From Shewanella mesophila (lineage in GTDB: Bacteria > Pseudomonadota > Gammaproteobacteria > Enterobacterales > Shewanellaceae), in NCBI RefSeq assembly GCF_019457515.1, contig NZ_CP080421.1, forward strand, positions 930,001 through 994,000: 64,000 nt of DNA. Direction: 5' to 3'. The first letter of the stretch is position 1; each line of letters opens with the position of its first letter. Below, piece after piece: positions 17,699-26,940 of the stretch. The position numbers and the translations under genes are program-made. The notes under the pieces are model-generated. The model had not been told where the DNA came from, did no database searches, and saw only the letters and a program-made list of their open reading frames with translations.

Positions 17699-19768
17699 TT
17701 ACCAAATACGTACGCGCTCATCTTCTGCAAGGTAGAGCTTGTCGCCTGGTTTCACATCAAAGGCCTTATACCAAGCATCGTGGTTACGCGGTGCTAGTGC
17801 ACGATAACGGCCAGGAGCATGAGTGCCACCACGCAATTGATTTAGCATGCTCTGTTCGGTGCGTTTTTCTTTCCATACTTGTGCCCAAGCGAGGAAGAAA
17901 CGCTGATCGCCCGTTAGACCATCGATCACCGGAGCTTCTTTGCCGTTTAGGCTGAGCTTATAAGCATGATATGCCATTGATAAACCGCCCACGTCACCGA
18001 TGTTTTCACCGAGGCTATTACGGCCATTGACGAAGTTATCTGGGATAGGTTCATACTTGCTGTACTGCTCGGCTAGACGATCGGCTTTCGCATCGAACGC
18101 CGCGCGATCGGCATCTGTCCACCAGTTACGCTGAATACCGTTAGCATCAGATTTAGAGCCTTGATCGTCGAAGCCATGACCCATTTCATGACCAATCACA
18201 GCGCCAATGCCACCGTAGTTAACCGCTGGATCGGCGTTAGGATCAAAGAATGGGGGTTGTAAAATCGCAGCGGGGAAAACAATCTCGTTAAATGAACTGT
18301 TGTAATAGGCATTGACGCGCTGTGGTGTCATGCCCCAACGGTTACGATCCGTTTTTTGTAACTCTTTGGCCACACTGTCGGCTCTAAAGTACTGTCTGAG
18401 GTTCTGAATATTGCCCACTAAATCTGTTTTTGTCAGCTTAAGGCCATCAAACTCTTGCCATACATCTGGGTAACCGATCTTAGGATTGAAGGCCTTGAGT
18501 TTTGCATGGGCATTGACCTTAGTTTCATCGCCCATCCAGTCAAGACCGTCGATACGTTGGCCTAATGCGGTGCGCAGATTCTCTACCAGTTCAGCCATCT
18601 GCTGCTTAGATGACTCAGGGAAGTAGCGCTTCACATAGACTTTACCAATCGCAAAGCCTAAAGACTGAGTGTCTGACATCTGCTCAACGGCACGCTTCCA
18701 ACGTGGACGCGGCTCTTGTTGACCGCTTAAGGTCTTGCCAAAGAAGTCAAAGCTCGCCGCGTAGATATCTTCAGACAGTAGCTCGGCGTTGTTACTGATG
18801 GTGTGGAAAGTTAGGTAGTCTTGCCATACGCCAAGATCTTCTTTATTCACGAGATCGATCATCGCTTTGATTGGATCGGGTTGTGAAATGTTTAACTGTG
18901 GGACTTGGTAACCCGTTTGGCTAAAGTAGAGATCCCAGTTGAAACCTGGGTACTCTTTAGCTAAATCTTCACGCTTGATTTGGTTAAGTGTTAGGTCGCG
19001 ATTACGGCGCTTCTCTCTTGGCCATTGACCTTCAGCCATTTTGGTTTCCAGCGCTAAAATAGCGTTAGCACTCTTAGCTGCTTCTTTTACGCCGGCAAAC
19101 TCAAGCATCTTAGCGATATGAGCGACATAGGCTTCACGGATCTTAACAAAGCGTTCGCTATCTTCGAGGTAATAAGAGCGATCAGGCAGACCTAGGCCAC
19201 CGGCTCCTACAGACATCTCATATTCGTTAGGGTTAAGGCGGTTAAACCACATACCACCGCCAATCGGCGAGCTGCCACCCACTAACCAAGATTGACCAAA
19301 CATCTTGGTTAGATCTTCGATCGATTTGATGGCGGCAATATCATCTAAGGTGCTTTGAATTGGGCTGATCCCGAGTTTGTTGATGGTCTCGGTATCCATG
19401 TAAGCATGGTAAAAGTCGGCGATAAGTTGCTCTTCGCTATTAAGGTCGGTGCGGCTAGCAATATCGTCGATGATCTCTTTTACCTGTTTCTCACTGCGCT
19501 CTGCTAATCCAGTAAAGGCGCCGTAACGAGTCTTATCAGCGGGCATCACATAGTGATCATACCAATTGCCACTGGCATACATGAAGAAATCATCACCAGG
19601 TTTAACCTCTAAATTACGGGCGGTTAAATCGACACCGAAGCTCCCCAATTCTGCTTTGGCTACTGGAGTGCTGGTTTCAGCGACGGTTTGAGTGTTGTTG
19701 ATATCGGATGTGCCACAGGCACTAAGAAAAGAGGTTGCTAGCGCAATGGCGATTAAGGACTTTTTCAT
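17699..19768 (-). CDS. pepO: M13 family metallopeptidase (PepO/neprilysin type), lipoprotein
   Basis: A 689-residue peptidase. The N-terminus MKKSLIAIALATSFLSACG has a lipobox (LSAC, Cys at 18), so it should be anchored to a membrane facing the periplasm. The zinc site HEMGH sits in VIGHEMGHGFDDQGSK, with the third ligand in ENIGDVGGL and the family motif NAYYNSSFNEIVFPAAIL before it. The C-terminal RIW is also family-typical. M13 enzymes cleave short peptides. Full length and all catalytic residues are present. It has its own promoter region and terminator. Confidence 0.9.
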   Translation of the reverse strand: MKKSLIAIALATSFLSACGTSDINNTQTVAETSTPVAKAELGSFGVDLTARNLEVKPGDDFFMYASGNWYDHYVMPADKTRYGAFTGLAERSEKQVKEIIDDIASRTDLNSEEQLIADFYHAYMDTETINKLGISPIQSTLDDIAAIKSIEDLTKMFGQSWLVGGSSPIGGGMWFNRLNPNEYEMSVGAGGLGLPDRSYYLEDSERFVKIREAYVAHIAKMLEFAGVKEAAKSANAILALETKMAEGQWPREKRRNRDLTLNQIKREDLAKEYPGFNWDLYFSQTGYQVPQLNISQPDPIKAMIDLVNKEDLGVWQDYLTFHTISNNAELLSEDIYAASFDFFGKTLSGQQEPRPRWKRAVEQMSDTQSLGFAIGKVYVKRYFPESSKQQMAELVENLRTALGQRIDGLDWMGDETKVNAHAKLKAFNPKIGYPDVWQEFDGLKLTKTDLVGNIQNLRQYFRADSVAKELQKTDRNRWGMTPQRVNAYYNSSFNEIVFPAAILQPPFFDPNADPAVNYGGIGAVIGHEMGHGFDDQGSKSDANGIQRNWWTDADRAAFDAKADRLAEQYSKYEPIPDNFVNGRNSLGENIGDVGGLSMAYHAYKLSLNGKEAPVIDGLTGDQRFFLAWAQVWKEKRTEQSMLNQLRGGTHAPGRYRALAPRNHDAWYKAFDVKPGDKLYLAEDERVRIW

Positions 19769-20302
19769 TGTTATATTGATTTCCTTGCTAGTGGAGAGGT
19801 GCTGTTAATTAAACGGCTCTATCTTGTAAGACTAGTGATAAATGTCAACCTTATAATTGTTAGCAAAGTTTGTGTCATTGATACTGTGTGGGTAGTGACC
19901 GAGGTGACTTGCTGCAAGACGATAGTGCGATTGGTGGCTAATGATTGTCATCACTGCGCTGATGACGTTTAAAGCGAGTAGCAGCGAATATACTTTCTAA
20001 CAACCAAGGTTGTAAGCGCTTACATTTGTTCTTGCCTATTCTTGTCAGTGAGATTAATCTGGTTTTAATTCTCATGTACAAATGACTGCATTCGATTGCA
20101 ACTTGTGACGTCCACTGTATGTTTGCTAAGTTGAGCTGTTGTAAAAGCGGCATCGACTCTGCATTGGGTGTCGGCTATGGGATAGAAAAGCACGTCAATG
20201 TAAACAGGCGGCAAAATGTCGCCTAGCCAGCTGACTTGTCGCTATTTTTTTGCAGTAATTAGTTGGCGAGAGCCGCTGGCTAAACTTAAATTATATGCCT
20301 GA
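19769..20302. other. Intergenic region upstream of the PTS operon
   Basis: About 530 bp between the divergent pepO and ptsP genes. No recognisable gene. A 71-codon frame on the minus strand (19938-20153) shows no family resemblance or ribosome site. A TTATAT -10-like hexamer lies near 20290. The main feature is the palindrome that follows. Confidence 0.4.
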
Positions 20303-20336
20303 CGCTGACAACAAACCTTAAGGTTTGTTGTCAGCG
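20303..20336. promoter_or_regulatory. 34-bp perfect palindrome before the PTS genes
   Basis: Two 17-bp arms meet with no spacer (left arm CGCTGACAACAAACCTT), ending 17 bp before the ATG at 20354 and 8 bp before its ribosome site. As DNA it could be an operator; as RNA it would form a strong stem next to the ribosome site. No T-run follows, so simple termination is less likely. Confidence 0.55.
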
Positions 20337-20353
20337 TTACATTTGGAGTGGCA

Positions 20354-22942
20354 ATGAATAATAATACTTCCACCATGATCCAACTGTTATCACCTTTTAA
20401 TGGGGTGAGCTGTCCATTAGAACAGGTTCCAGATGCCGCATTCGCGCAAAAGTTGGTGGGTGATGGCTTTGCAATTGATCCAACCTCAAACGTTTTACAC
20501 GCCCCCTGTGATGCCAAGGTCACTCAGGTTCATCCCGCTCAACATGCAGTCACATTAACCACAGATGCAGGCGTTGAGATCTTGCTTCATATTGGTGTGG
20601 ATACCGTAAAGCTAAAGGGTGATGGGTTTAACGCATTGGTGAAGGTTGGCGATACTGTAGCGGCCAAAACACCTTTGGTGGAAGTTGATTTAGACAAAGT
20701 CGCTTGCGGGGTTAAGAGTTTACGTACCGTTGTGCTACTGACCGACCGAGAGCGTATTGTTAACTTAACGCCCACAACTGCTAAGCGTTTAGCGGTCGGT
20801 GATCTGCTGTTTAGCGCTGAGCTAGCTCAAGCGGGGGCTGCAGTAGTGAAGTCTGACGACATGCTTCAGTCTGCTGCGATAAAAATTGTTAATCCAACGG
20901 GGATCCATGCTCGTCCAGCTGCGGCGATAGTCGGAGTGCTAAAACCATTTACCTGTGACGTCATGCTTGAAAAAGCGGGGGAGCAGGTCAATGCCCGTAG
21001 TGTCGTGGCCTTAATGGGGTTAGATATCGCCTTTGGTGATCAAGTAGTCATATTGGCCAAAGGCCCTGATCAGCAAGCGGCTATCGATGCATTGAGCGCG
21101 GCTATAGCCTCAGGTCTAGGCGAAGAGGGGGCCAATGAAGCGGCCAGTGATGCGGCAGCTAGCGCGTTCGATCCGTTTGCTGAGCCTTCACTGCTGTTGC
21201 AAACCAGTCAAGACCCGCGCCAATTACTCGGGATTGAAGCCTCTCCAGGCCAAACGAAAGGGCGTTTATATGTGATCAACGCCGAAGTGCCTAAGTTCGA
21301 GACCTTCGCAAGTGACTCCACTGCGGAACAGCAGAAGCTGGATCACGCCATCAAGATCGCCGATGCAACACTGATTGAGTTAGTCGATGAATTACGCGGC
21401 AAAGCCATGGGACAAAAAGCAGATATTTTTGTTGCTCACCAAGAGTTACTGGCCGATCCCGAGCTCTATGAGAAGTGCTTAGTTGAGTTACAACAAGGTA
21501 AATCAGCTCCCTATGCCTGGGACAAATCGGTTTGCCGTCAGGCTGACAAATTGGCCGCGATGGGTAACCCATTGCTGGCTGGCCGTGCCGCGGATTTGGT
21601 CGATGTTGGCAATCGGGTGTCGCGTATTTTAGCTGGGCTACCGCAAGACACGATTCCAGAAACATTACCCGAAAACACGATTATCGTTGCCAAAGATTTA
21701 GCTCCATCAGAAACCGCCAAACTGAATCCTGCTCAAGTGTTGGGTATCTGCACCACCTTAGGTGGGGCGTCTAGTCATAGTGCGATTCTGGCTAGAGCCA
21801 TGGGAATTGCAGCCATGGCCGGGGTGGAAGCGAAGGTGCTGGAGTTACATGGCACCGAAGTGTTACTAGACACTGCAAAAGGATATCTACTGCTGGAGCC
21901 GACAGATTCGGAGATGGCTGCACTCAGTCGCCAACAAGCGGCAAACGAGAAGCTTAAGGCGTTAGCCTTTGCGGATAAAGATAATACGGCAGTGACCACT
22001 GACGGCGTGCAAGTCGAAGTGGCGGGTAATATTGCTAAGGTTGCCGAAGCTGAAAAGCTGGTGGCGATGGGCGGTGAAGCTGTTGGCTTATTGCGTTCAG
22101 AGTTTCTCTATCAAGAGCAAACCTCCGCGCCTTCAGAGGTGGAGCAAGAACAAGCGTATCGCCAGGTGCTGACCACCTTAGGTGAGCGTCCACTGGTGGT
22201 GAGAACATTAGATGTTGGCGGTGATAAGCCCTTGTCATATTTACCGCTGCCGAAGGAAGATAATCCGTTTCTTGGCGAGCGTGGTATCCGTGTTGGGCTC
22301 GATAAGCCCGCCGTGCTGCGACAGCAGCTCCGCGCCCTACTGAAAGCGGCGAGTGCTGGTCGACTGCGCATTATGTTCCCTATGGTGGCTTCACTGTTTG
22401 AGCTGAAATTGGCCAAGCAGGTGCTGCAAGAGGAAGCTGAAAAATTGGCTATCGATATCAGTGGTATCGAGGTCGGTATCATGATTGAGGTTCCCTCTGC
22501 GGCGGTGATGGCGGATCTATTGGCTGAACATGTGGATTTCTTCTCTATCGGTACCAATGACTTAACCCAATACACCTTAGCGATTGATCGTGGTCATCCT
22601 AAGCTTGCAGCCATTGCCGATGGTTTACATCCCGCAGTGCTGCGCCTTATCGATATCACAGCGAAAGCCGCTCATGAGAAAGGCAAGTGGGTTGGCGTTT
22701 GTGGTGGGTTAGCAGGTGAAAAAGATGCTGTGCCTATTCTTGTCGGACTCGGTATCGATGAGCTGTCGGTGAGCGTCCCTTCTATACCAGAGGTAAAGCA
22801 TCAAGTGCGTAGCTTGAATCAGCAAGCATGTCAGAAAGTGGCTGCCGACGCTATGGCCTGTGCTGATGCAAAGGCGGTGCGTGAATTGATGCATGCCCCT
22901 AGCACGTTAATCGCAGTCACTGGCGGTGTAGCCTCGGCGTAA
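20354..22942 (+). CDS. ptsP: PTS multiphosphoryl transfer protein: IIA(Glc)-HPr-enzyme I fusion
   Basis: 862 residues from the ATG at 20354 (GGAG just upstream; the GTG at 20348 is less likely). Three domains in order. Crr-like IIA: about 8-150, with conserved His 64 and the phosphorylated His 79 in LLHIGVDTV. HPr: about 170-255, with active His in NPTGIHARPAA. Enzyme I: about 285-850, with active His in LGGASSHSAILARAMG, LRSEFLYQ, and the PEP-binding C-terminal barrel ending in VCGGLAGE. It would carry phosphate from PEP through all soluble steps to the IICB protein encoded 37 bp downstream, giving a self-contained sugar PTS. Confidence 0.9.
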   Translation: MNNNTSTMIQLLSPFNGVSCPLEQVPDAAFAQKLVGDGFAIDPTSNVLHAPCDAKVTQVHPAQHAVTLTTDAGVEILLHIGVDTVKLKGDGFNALVKVGDTVAAKTPLVEVDLDKVACGVKSLRTVVLLTDRERIVNLTPTTAKRLAVGDLLFSAELAQAGAAVVKSDDMLQSAAIKIVNPTGIHARPAAAIVGVLKPFTCDVMLEKAGEQVNARSVVALMGLDIAFGDQVVILAKGPDQQAAIDALSAAIASGLGEEGANEAASDAAASAFDPFAEPSLLLQTSQDPRQLLGIEASPGQTKGRLYVINAEVPKFETFASDSTAEQQKLDHAIKIADATLIELVDELRGKAMGQKADIFVAHQELLADPELYEKCLVELQQGKSAPYAWDKSVCRQADKLAAMGNPLLAGRAADLVDVGNRVSRILAGLPQDTIPETLPENTIIVAKDLAPSETAKLNPAQVLGICTTLGGASSHSAILARAMGIAAMAGVEAKVLELHGTEVLLDTAKGYLLLEPTDSEMAALSRQQAANEKLKALAFADKDNTAVTTDGVQVEVAGNIAKVAEAEKLVAMGGEAVGLLRSEFLYQEQTSAPSEVEQEQAYRQVLTTLGERPLVVRTLDVGGDKPLSYLPLPKEDNPFLGERGIRVGLDKPAVLRQQLRALLKAASAGRLRIMFPMVASLFELKLAKQVLQEEAEKLAIDISGIEVGIMIEVPSAAVMADLLAEHVDFFSIGTNDLTQYTLAIDRGHPKLAAIADGLHPAVLRLIDITAKAAHEKGKWVGVCGGLAGEKDAVPILVGLGIDELSVSVPSIPEVKHQVRSLNQQACQKVAADAMACADAKAVRELMHAPSTLIAVTGGVASA

Positions 22943-22979
22943 ACGCTTAGCAGCTTATTAAAATTAAAAGGTTCGTACT

Positions 22980-24731
22980 ATGACAACAACTACAATCAGT
23001 GCAGCTAAATCGAAAAAGGCCGTGATGGCAGGGGCTTTTTCCGTATTACAAAAAATTGGCAAATCGGTGATGCTACCCGTGTCTGTGTTACCCGTGGCTG
23101 GTATTTTACTCGGTGTGGGCAGTGCAGGCTTTAGCGTGGTGCCAGACATCGTTAATACCTTGATGGTGCAAGCGGGTGAGGCGATCTTTGGCAATATGGG
23201 ACTGCTATTTGCTATCGGTATCGCACTTGGTTTTGCAAAAAACGATGGTGTCGCTGCGATGGCTGCATTAGTGGGTTATGCCATTATGACAAAAACCATC
23301 GGCGTGATGTCTCCCGGTACTGATGTGGGGGTGTTAGGTGGCATGATCGCGGGAGCGATCGCCGCTTACTCCTTTAATCGTTTTTTCAAGATTCAGCTCC
23401 CAGCCTACCTCGGCTTCTTTTCTGGTAAGCGTAGCGTACCAATTATTACCGGTTTTGGCGCCATATTAACCGGCGTGATCTTATCGTTTGTTTGGCCGCC
23501 CATTGGTCATATCATCGAAACCTTTTCTCACTGGGCTGCCAATCAAAACCCAACCTTAGCCTTCGGTATTTACGGTGTGGTGGAGCGTTCGCTTATTCCT
23601 GCGGGTTTGCATCATGTGTGGAACGTCCCCTTCTTCTTTGAGGCGGGTAGCTGTGTCGACAGTACGGGCAAAGCCGCTAACGGTGTATTGACCTGTTATT
23701 TGCAAGCCGATGAGGCTAGCCGTGCTGCGGGGAATGGCTTTGGTCAGCTTGCGGGGGGATATCTGTTTAAGATGTTTGGTTTGCCTGCTGCGGCAATGGC
23801 CATTTGGCATACCGCAAAACCAGAGAACCGTGTGATGGTCGGTGGCATTATGATCTCCGCCGCCTTGACTTCATTCTTAACAGGTATCACAGAGCCGATT
23901 GAGTTTGCGTTTATGTTTGTTGCGCCGCTGCTGTATGTAGTGCATGCCTTCATGGCTGGTCTGGCTTATGTGTTAACCAATATGCTCGGCGTGGTGCATG
24001 GCACTTCGTTTTCCCACGGTTTGATAGATTTTCTTGTGCTATCAGGTAAGTCTGAAAACATCGGTCTGTTGGTGATGCTCGGTCTGGCCTATGGGGTGCT
24101 TTACTATGTGGTATTCCGCTTTTTGATCACTAAGTTTGATCTGAAAACACCTGGTCGTACCGATTCAGAAGCTGAACTGGTTGGCGGTGAGGGGACTGAG
24201 CGTGCGCGTAACTTTATCGAGGCGTTTGGTGGTCCGCAAAATCTAGTTAATGTGGACTCTTGCATCACCCGTTTACGTATGGATGTTGTGGATGCCAGCC
24301 AAGTAGACCATGCTCGCTTAAAACAGTTGGGCGCTAGTGGGGTGCTAGTTTCTGGTAATGCGGTGCAGGCGATTGTGGGAACCATAGCTGAAGTTACCCG
24401 TACCGAAATTGATGAGATGTTGGCGTCTGGCGGCTTTGTTGCTCAAGAGGCTGTAACGGAGCAACCCGTGGTTGCTGCTGCGACGACGGATGTCGATGGG
24501 GTGCAAGCTACGCAGTTAAAGGCGTTGCTGACGGGGCTGATCTCATGTCGCACTATTGCCGATAACCGCTTGCGAGTCGAAGTGAGTGACAGTAGCTTGC
24601 TAGACGCTAAGGCTCTGCAAGCACAAGGTGTACAGGAGGTTTTGGTGTTAAACGATAAACTGGTTCATCTACTGTTTGTTGGTAATACCCTGGGATTAGC
24701 GCAAGCGTTGAATGATATCCCCGGTGAATAA
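22980..24731 (+). CDS. ptsG: PTS glucose-type IICB permease with an extra degenerate IIB domain
   Basis: A 583-residue inner-membrane transporter. Residues 15-390 are the IIC membrane domain, very close to E. coli PtsG ([40 protein letters not shown]). A linker ([12 protein letters not shown]) leads to IIB, with the phosphorylated Cys at residue 428 in [11 protein letters not shown]. After an Ala/Val/Thr-rich linker, residues 505-583 look like a second IIB fold ([22 protein letters not shown]), but the CITRLR Cys is replaced. Glucose is the likely sugar; N-acetylglucosamine is possible. It is expressed with ptsP, and a strong terminator follows. Confidence 0.88.
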   Translation: MTTTTISAAKSKKAVMAGAFSVLQKIGKSVMLPVSVLPVAGILLGVGSAGFSVVPDIVNTLMVQAGEAIFGNMGLLFAIGIALGFAKNDGVAAMAALVGYAIMTKTIGVMSPGTDVGVLGGMIAGAIAAYSFNRFFKIQLPAYLGFFSGKRSVPIITGFGAILTGVILSFVWPPIGHIIETFSHWAANQNPTLAFGIYGVVERSLIPAGLHHVWNVPFFFEAGSCVDSTGKAANGVLTCYLQADEASRAAGNGFGQLAGGYLFKMFGLPAAAMAIWHTAKPENRVMVGGIMISAALTSFLTGITEPIEFAFMFVAPLLYVVHAFMAGLAYVLTNMLGVVHGTSFSHGLIDFLVLSGKSENIGLLVMLGLAYGVLYYVVFRFLITKFDLKTPGRTDSEAELVGGEGTERARNFIEAFGGPQNLVNVDSCITRLRMDVVDASQVDHARLKQLGASGVLVSGNAVQAIVGTIAEVTRTEIDEMLASGGFVAQEAVTEQPVVAAATTDVDGVQATQLKALLTGLISCRTIADNRLRVEVSDSSLLDAKALQAQGVQEVLVLNDKLVHLLFVGNTLGLAQALNDIPGE

Positions 24732-24749
24732 GCTGAAGGTCTGTTGACG

Positions 24750-24786
24750 AAAAAGCGCTTATTGCGACGGCAATAAGCGCTTTTTT
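24750..24786 (+). terminator. Terminator after ptsG
   Basis: A 16-bp stem (AAAAAGCGCTTATTGC and its complement) with a 4-base loop runs into TTTTTT. It also faces the convergent nitroreductase gene. Confidence 0.85.
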
Positions 24787-24821
24787 ATTGATTAGATTAT
24801 GTCTAATTACCCTATACCAGA

Positions 24822-25478
24822 CTATATAATGGTGATCACAGATTCGGCGGCTAAACGCGATTTAGGCAGGCTAGCATTGTAGTCTTCGTCGGCGTGATGG
24901 TAGCCAATCGCTAGGCCGACTTCACAGATAAAACCATCCAGTTCTGCTTTAAATATTTCACCGATCAGTTCGCTATCTACTCCTTCCATTGTGGTGGAGT
25001 CGATGCCTAATCTTGCTAAGGTGTGTAAGGTATTACCTAAAGCTAAGTAGGTTTGCGATTTTGTCCAAGCCGCAGTATTGCCGTGTTCATCTGTGTTGAG
25101 TTCGGCGAAGGCAAACCCGGCAAATGCTTGCTCTCTATCTTCTGGTTTTGTACGGCCATCCTTAATGCCTTTATCCACGACCTTGGCGTAATCATCGCGG
25201 GTGTAGTTGGGATTGTGAGCAAACAAAATAATGTGCGATGCAGACTTTACATGAGGCTGATTAAACTGGAATTTGTTGGCAAAGGTATCATACATACGCT
25301 GTTTTGCCTCATCACTTTCAATGACGATGAACTTCCAAGGTTGCGAGTTAATGGATGAGGCAGACAGGCGCATCGCCTCATAAATGACATCGAGATCGGC
25401 TTGTGGAATGCGTTTTGATGCATCATATCTTTTGGTGGTGTAGCGGTTTGCTAAGTCTGCAATAATTGGGTGAGTCAT
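24822..25478 (-). CDS. NfsB-like NAD(P)H nitroreductase
   Basis: A 218-residue FMN-dependent nitroreductase of the NfsB/dihydropteridine reductase group. Visible: TTKRYDASKRIP (FMN phosphate contact), LSASSINSQPWKFIVIES, LALGNTLHTLARLGIDSTTMEG and GYHHADEDYNASLPKSR. Length equals E. coli NfsB. It reduces nitroaromatics or quinones in the cytoplasm. It is preceded on the same strand, 53 bp away, by a decayed YgiN-like quinol monooxygenase gene, a pairing that suggests the two once formed a quinone-handling operon. Confidence 0.87.
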   Translation of the reverse strand: MTHPIIADLANRYTTKRYDASKRIPQADLDVIYEAMRLSASSINSQPWKFIVIESDEAKQRMYDTFANKFQFNQPHVKSASHIILFAHNPNYTRDDYAKVVDKGIKDGRTKPEDREQAFAGFAFAELNTDEHGNTAAWTKSQTYLALGNTLHTLARLGIDSTTMEGVDSELIGEIFKAELDGFICEVGLAIGYHHADEDYNASLPKSRLAAESVITII

Positions 25479-25531
25479 AATTTTTCCATTTAATTAAGTA
25501 AGCTTGCCAATGACAATGCATTGGCAAATGA

Positions 25532-25818
25532 TTATGCGATTAGCGTCATTTCATTAAGAGTGAATTGTTCAACACAACCTTCGGTTGCAGCGAGATAGTG
25601 GTATGGCTGCTGCCTAGATGTGCTTGTAAGTGTCCACTCTATGTCCAGTTTTCATAACATACAAAGTATGCTGGGTGTTGATTGTCTTGATGATGGTCAC
25701 AGTTGATACAAACCTCTTCGACCTACGTTACCTCGATGAGCTTAAGCAACTCTGTTTTTAGGTATTCAACTTTGTCAGCTTTAGCGATGAGCTGTGCCAC
25801 GATCGTTAGCTTGCCCAT
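25532..25818 (-). pseudogene. Decayed YgiN-like antibiotic-biosynthesis monooxygenase (quinol monooxygenase)
   Basis: Translating the minus strand from the ATG at 25818 (AAGGA upstream) gives MGKLTIVAQLIAKADKVEYL and continues as this ABM family does, but hits a TAG after IEVT. The same frame then resumes with VEEVCINCDHHQDNQHPAYF and VCYENWT, meets a second TAG, and needs a frameshift to reach YHYLAATEGCVEQFTLNEMT before a stop at 25532. The total length of about 95 codons equals an intact family member. Two stops plus a frameshift mean this is a pseudogene. It lies directly upstream of the nitroreductase gene. Confidence 0.8.
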
Positions 25819-26020
25819 TTCCATTCCTTATGTTCTGTCTATTTTACGTTGTAAACCCAGTGGACCGTTCATGCTTGCCGCCGATGAAGCCGATAATAGG
25901 GCTAACCGAGATGATAAGAAATAGGCTTATGAATGAATTATTATCAATCTATTTTTGATAATAGGCTCGGCTTAAGGCCTCTTTTGAGGCGGATTCGGTA
26001 TCCCTATGATGATGAGTGAG

Positions 26021-26329
26021 CTATTCCCACATCACATTCGACTGGTTTTTTTTAGCCGACTCTAGCAGTTCAATAAGGGGTAAGGCGCGATGACGTAAAC
26101 TGACATACTGTTCATTGTCATCATCATTGTCATCACCTAAAGGCTCTGTAGGAGTTTGGGGCGCAAGAGAAATGGCCTGTGATAATTTTTGAAGCGCAGC
26201 AGGGACATCTTCGGCCCGAAATGATCCAGGTACTGAGCCGCTGTGTCCCATTATTTTTAACAGTGATTTGGCTACATCACCAAATAGGGTGATATTAGCG
26301 TATTGATCGCTTTTGAAAGTGACTAACAT
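26021..26329 (-). CDS. DUF1840 family protein
   Basis: 102 residues from the ATG at 26329, which has GAGG 7 bases upstream; a start four codons earlier has no site. The opening MLVTFKSDQYANITLFGDVA and the following KSLLKIMGHSGSVPGSF, then EDVPAALQKL, are the DUF1840 signature. Function unknown. A central acidic stretch (DDNDDDNEQ) looks flexible. It may be co-transcribed with the YdcH-like gene upstream on the same strand, but the 155-bp gap makes that uncertain. Confidence 0.82.
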   Translation of the reverse strand: MLVTFKSDQYANITLFGDVAKSLLKIMGHSGSVPGSFRAEDVPAALQKLSQAISLAPQTPTEPLGDDNDDDNEQYVSLRHRALPLIELLESAKKNQSNVMWE

Positions 26330-26484
26330 TGGACGCCTCATAAACAGTGATAAATTTTAGTGACAGTACTTTGACTACGCATTTTGACTAGAACAAGCCA
26401 GTGTCAGTCACGACTTTAATAAATAGGACAGGGGCTTAGGTTGTTTTAATCTGCCCCTGGGGAACGGCAATTATGGGGTTTACA

Positions 26485-26721
26485 TTATTTGGTTAAACGC
26501 TGATATAGTGTGTCTTTCAATTCTGCTCTGTCGTGCTTAAGTTGGTTCATGGCTTCATCGTCTATCGGAGCACCGTTTAATTCGAGTTCTCGAATCTCTT
26601 TATCTAGTGCATTGTATTGCTTAGCTGAATCAGCAAAGGTGGGATCAGCTTTGGACAACGCAACTATGGCAGCTTGGTGCTCTGGAAACTCATTAATGAG
26701 AGAGTGATCTTCTCCTAGCAT
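26485..26721 (-). CDS. YdcH family (DUF465) small protein
   Basis: A 78-residue, mostly helical and coiled-coil-prone protein. MLGEDHSLINEFPEHQAAIVALSK... and the tail LKHDRAELKDTLYQRL match the DUF465/YdcH family, which has no settled function. Ribosome site AAGGAG lies 7-8 bases before the ATG. On the same strand as the DUF1840 gene. Confidence 0.85.
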   Translation of the reverse strand: MLGEDHSLINEFPEHQAAIVALSKADPTFADSAKQYNALDKEIRELELNGAPIDDEAMNQLKHDRAELKDTLYQRLTK

Positions 26722-26940
26722 AGTAACTCCTTGTAATTAGGCAGTTAAAAAAACAGTATTGTTACCACCTAAGTAAAGCTAACCCCATGACGAATTACAA
26801 GGGGTTAATCAAGCTTTATGGATGAAAGTTGAAGTGGATCAATTGTTTTATTTGTTCATAAAGTAAACCACAGGTTTAAGTCGCTCTGGCGCGAGAAATA
26901 GCTGCGCTAGCGGCTATTTCTGCGGGGGAGAGAACCGTGA

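Noticed and set aside
19938..20153. 71-codon frame on the minus strand between pepO and ptsP
   Set aside because: Composition not protein-like and no ribosome site or family resemblance.
25703..25924. 73-codon frame on the plus strand
   Set aside because: It lies antisense to the quinol-monooxygenase pseudogene and its promoter; the minus-strand reading explains the sequence better.
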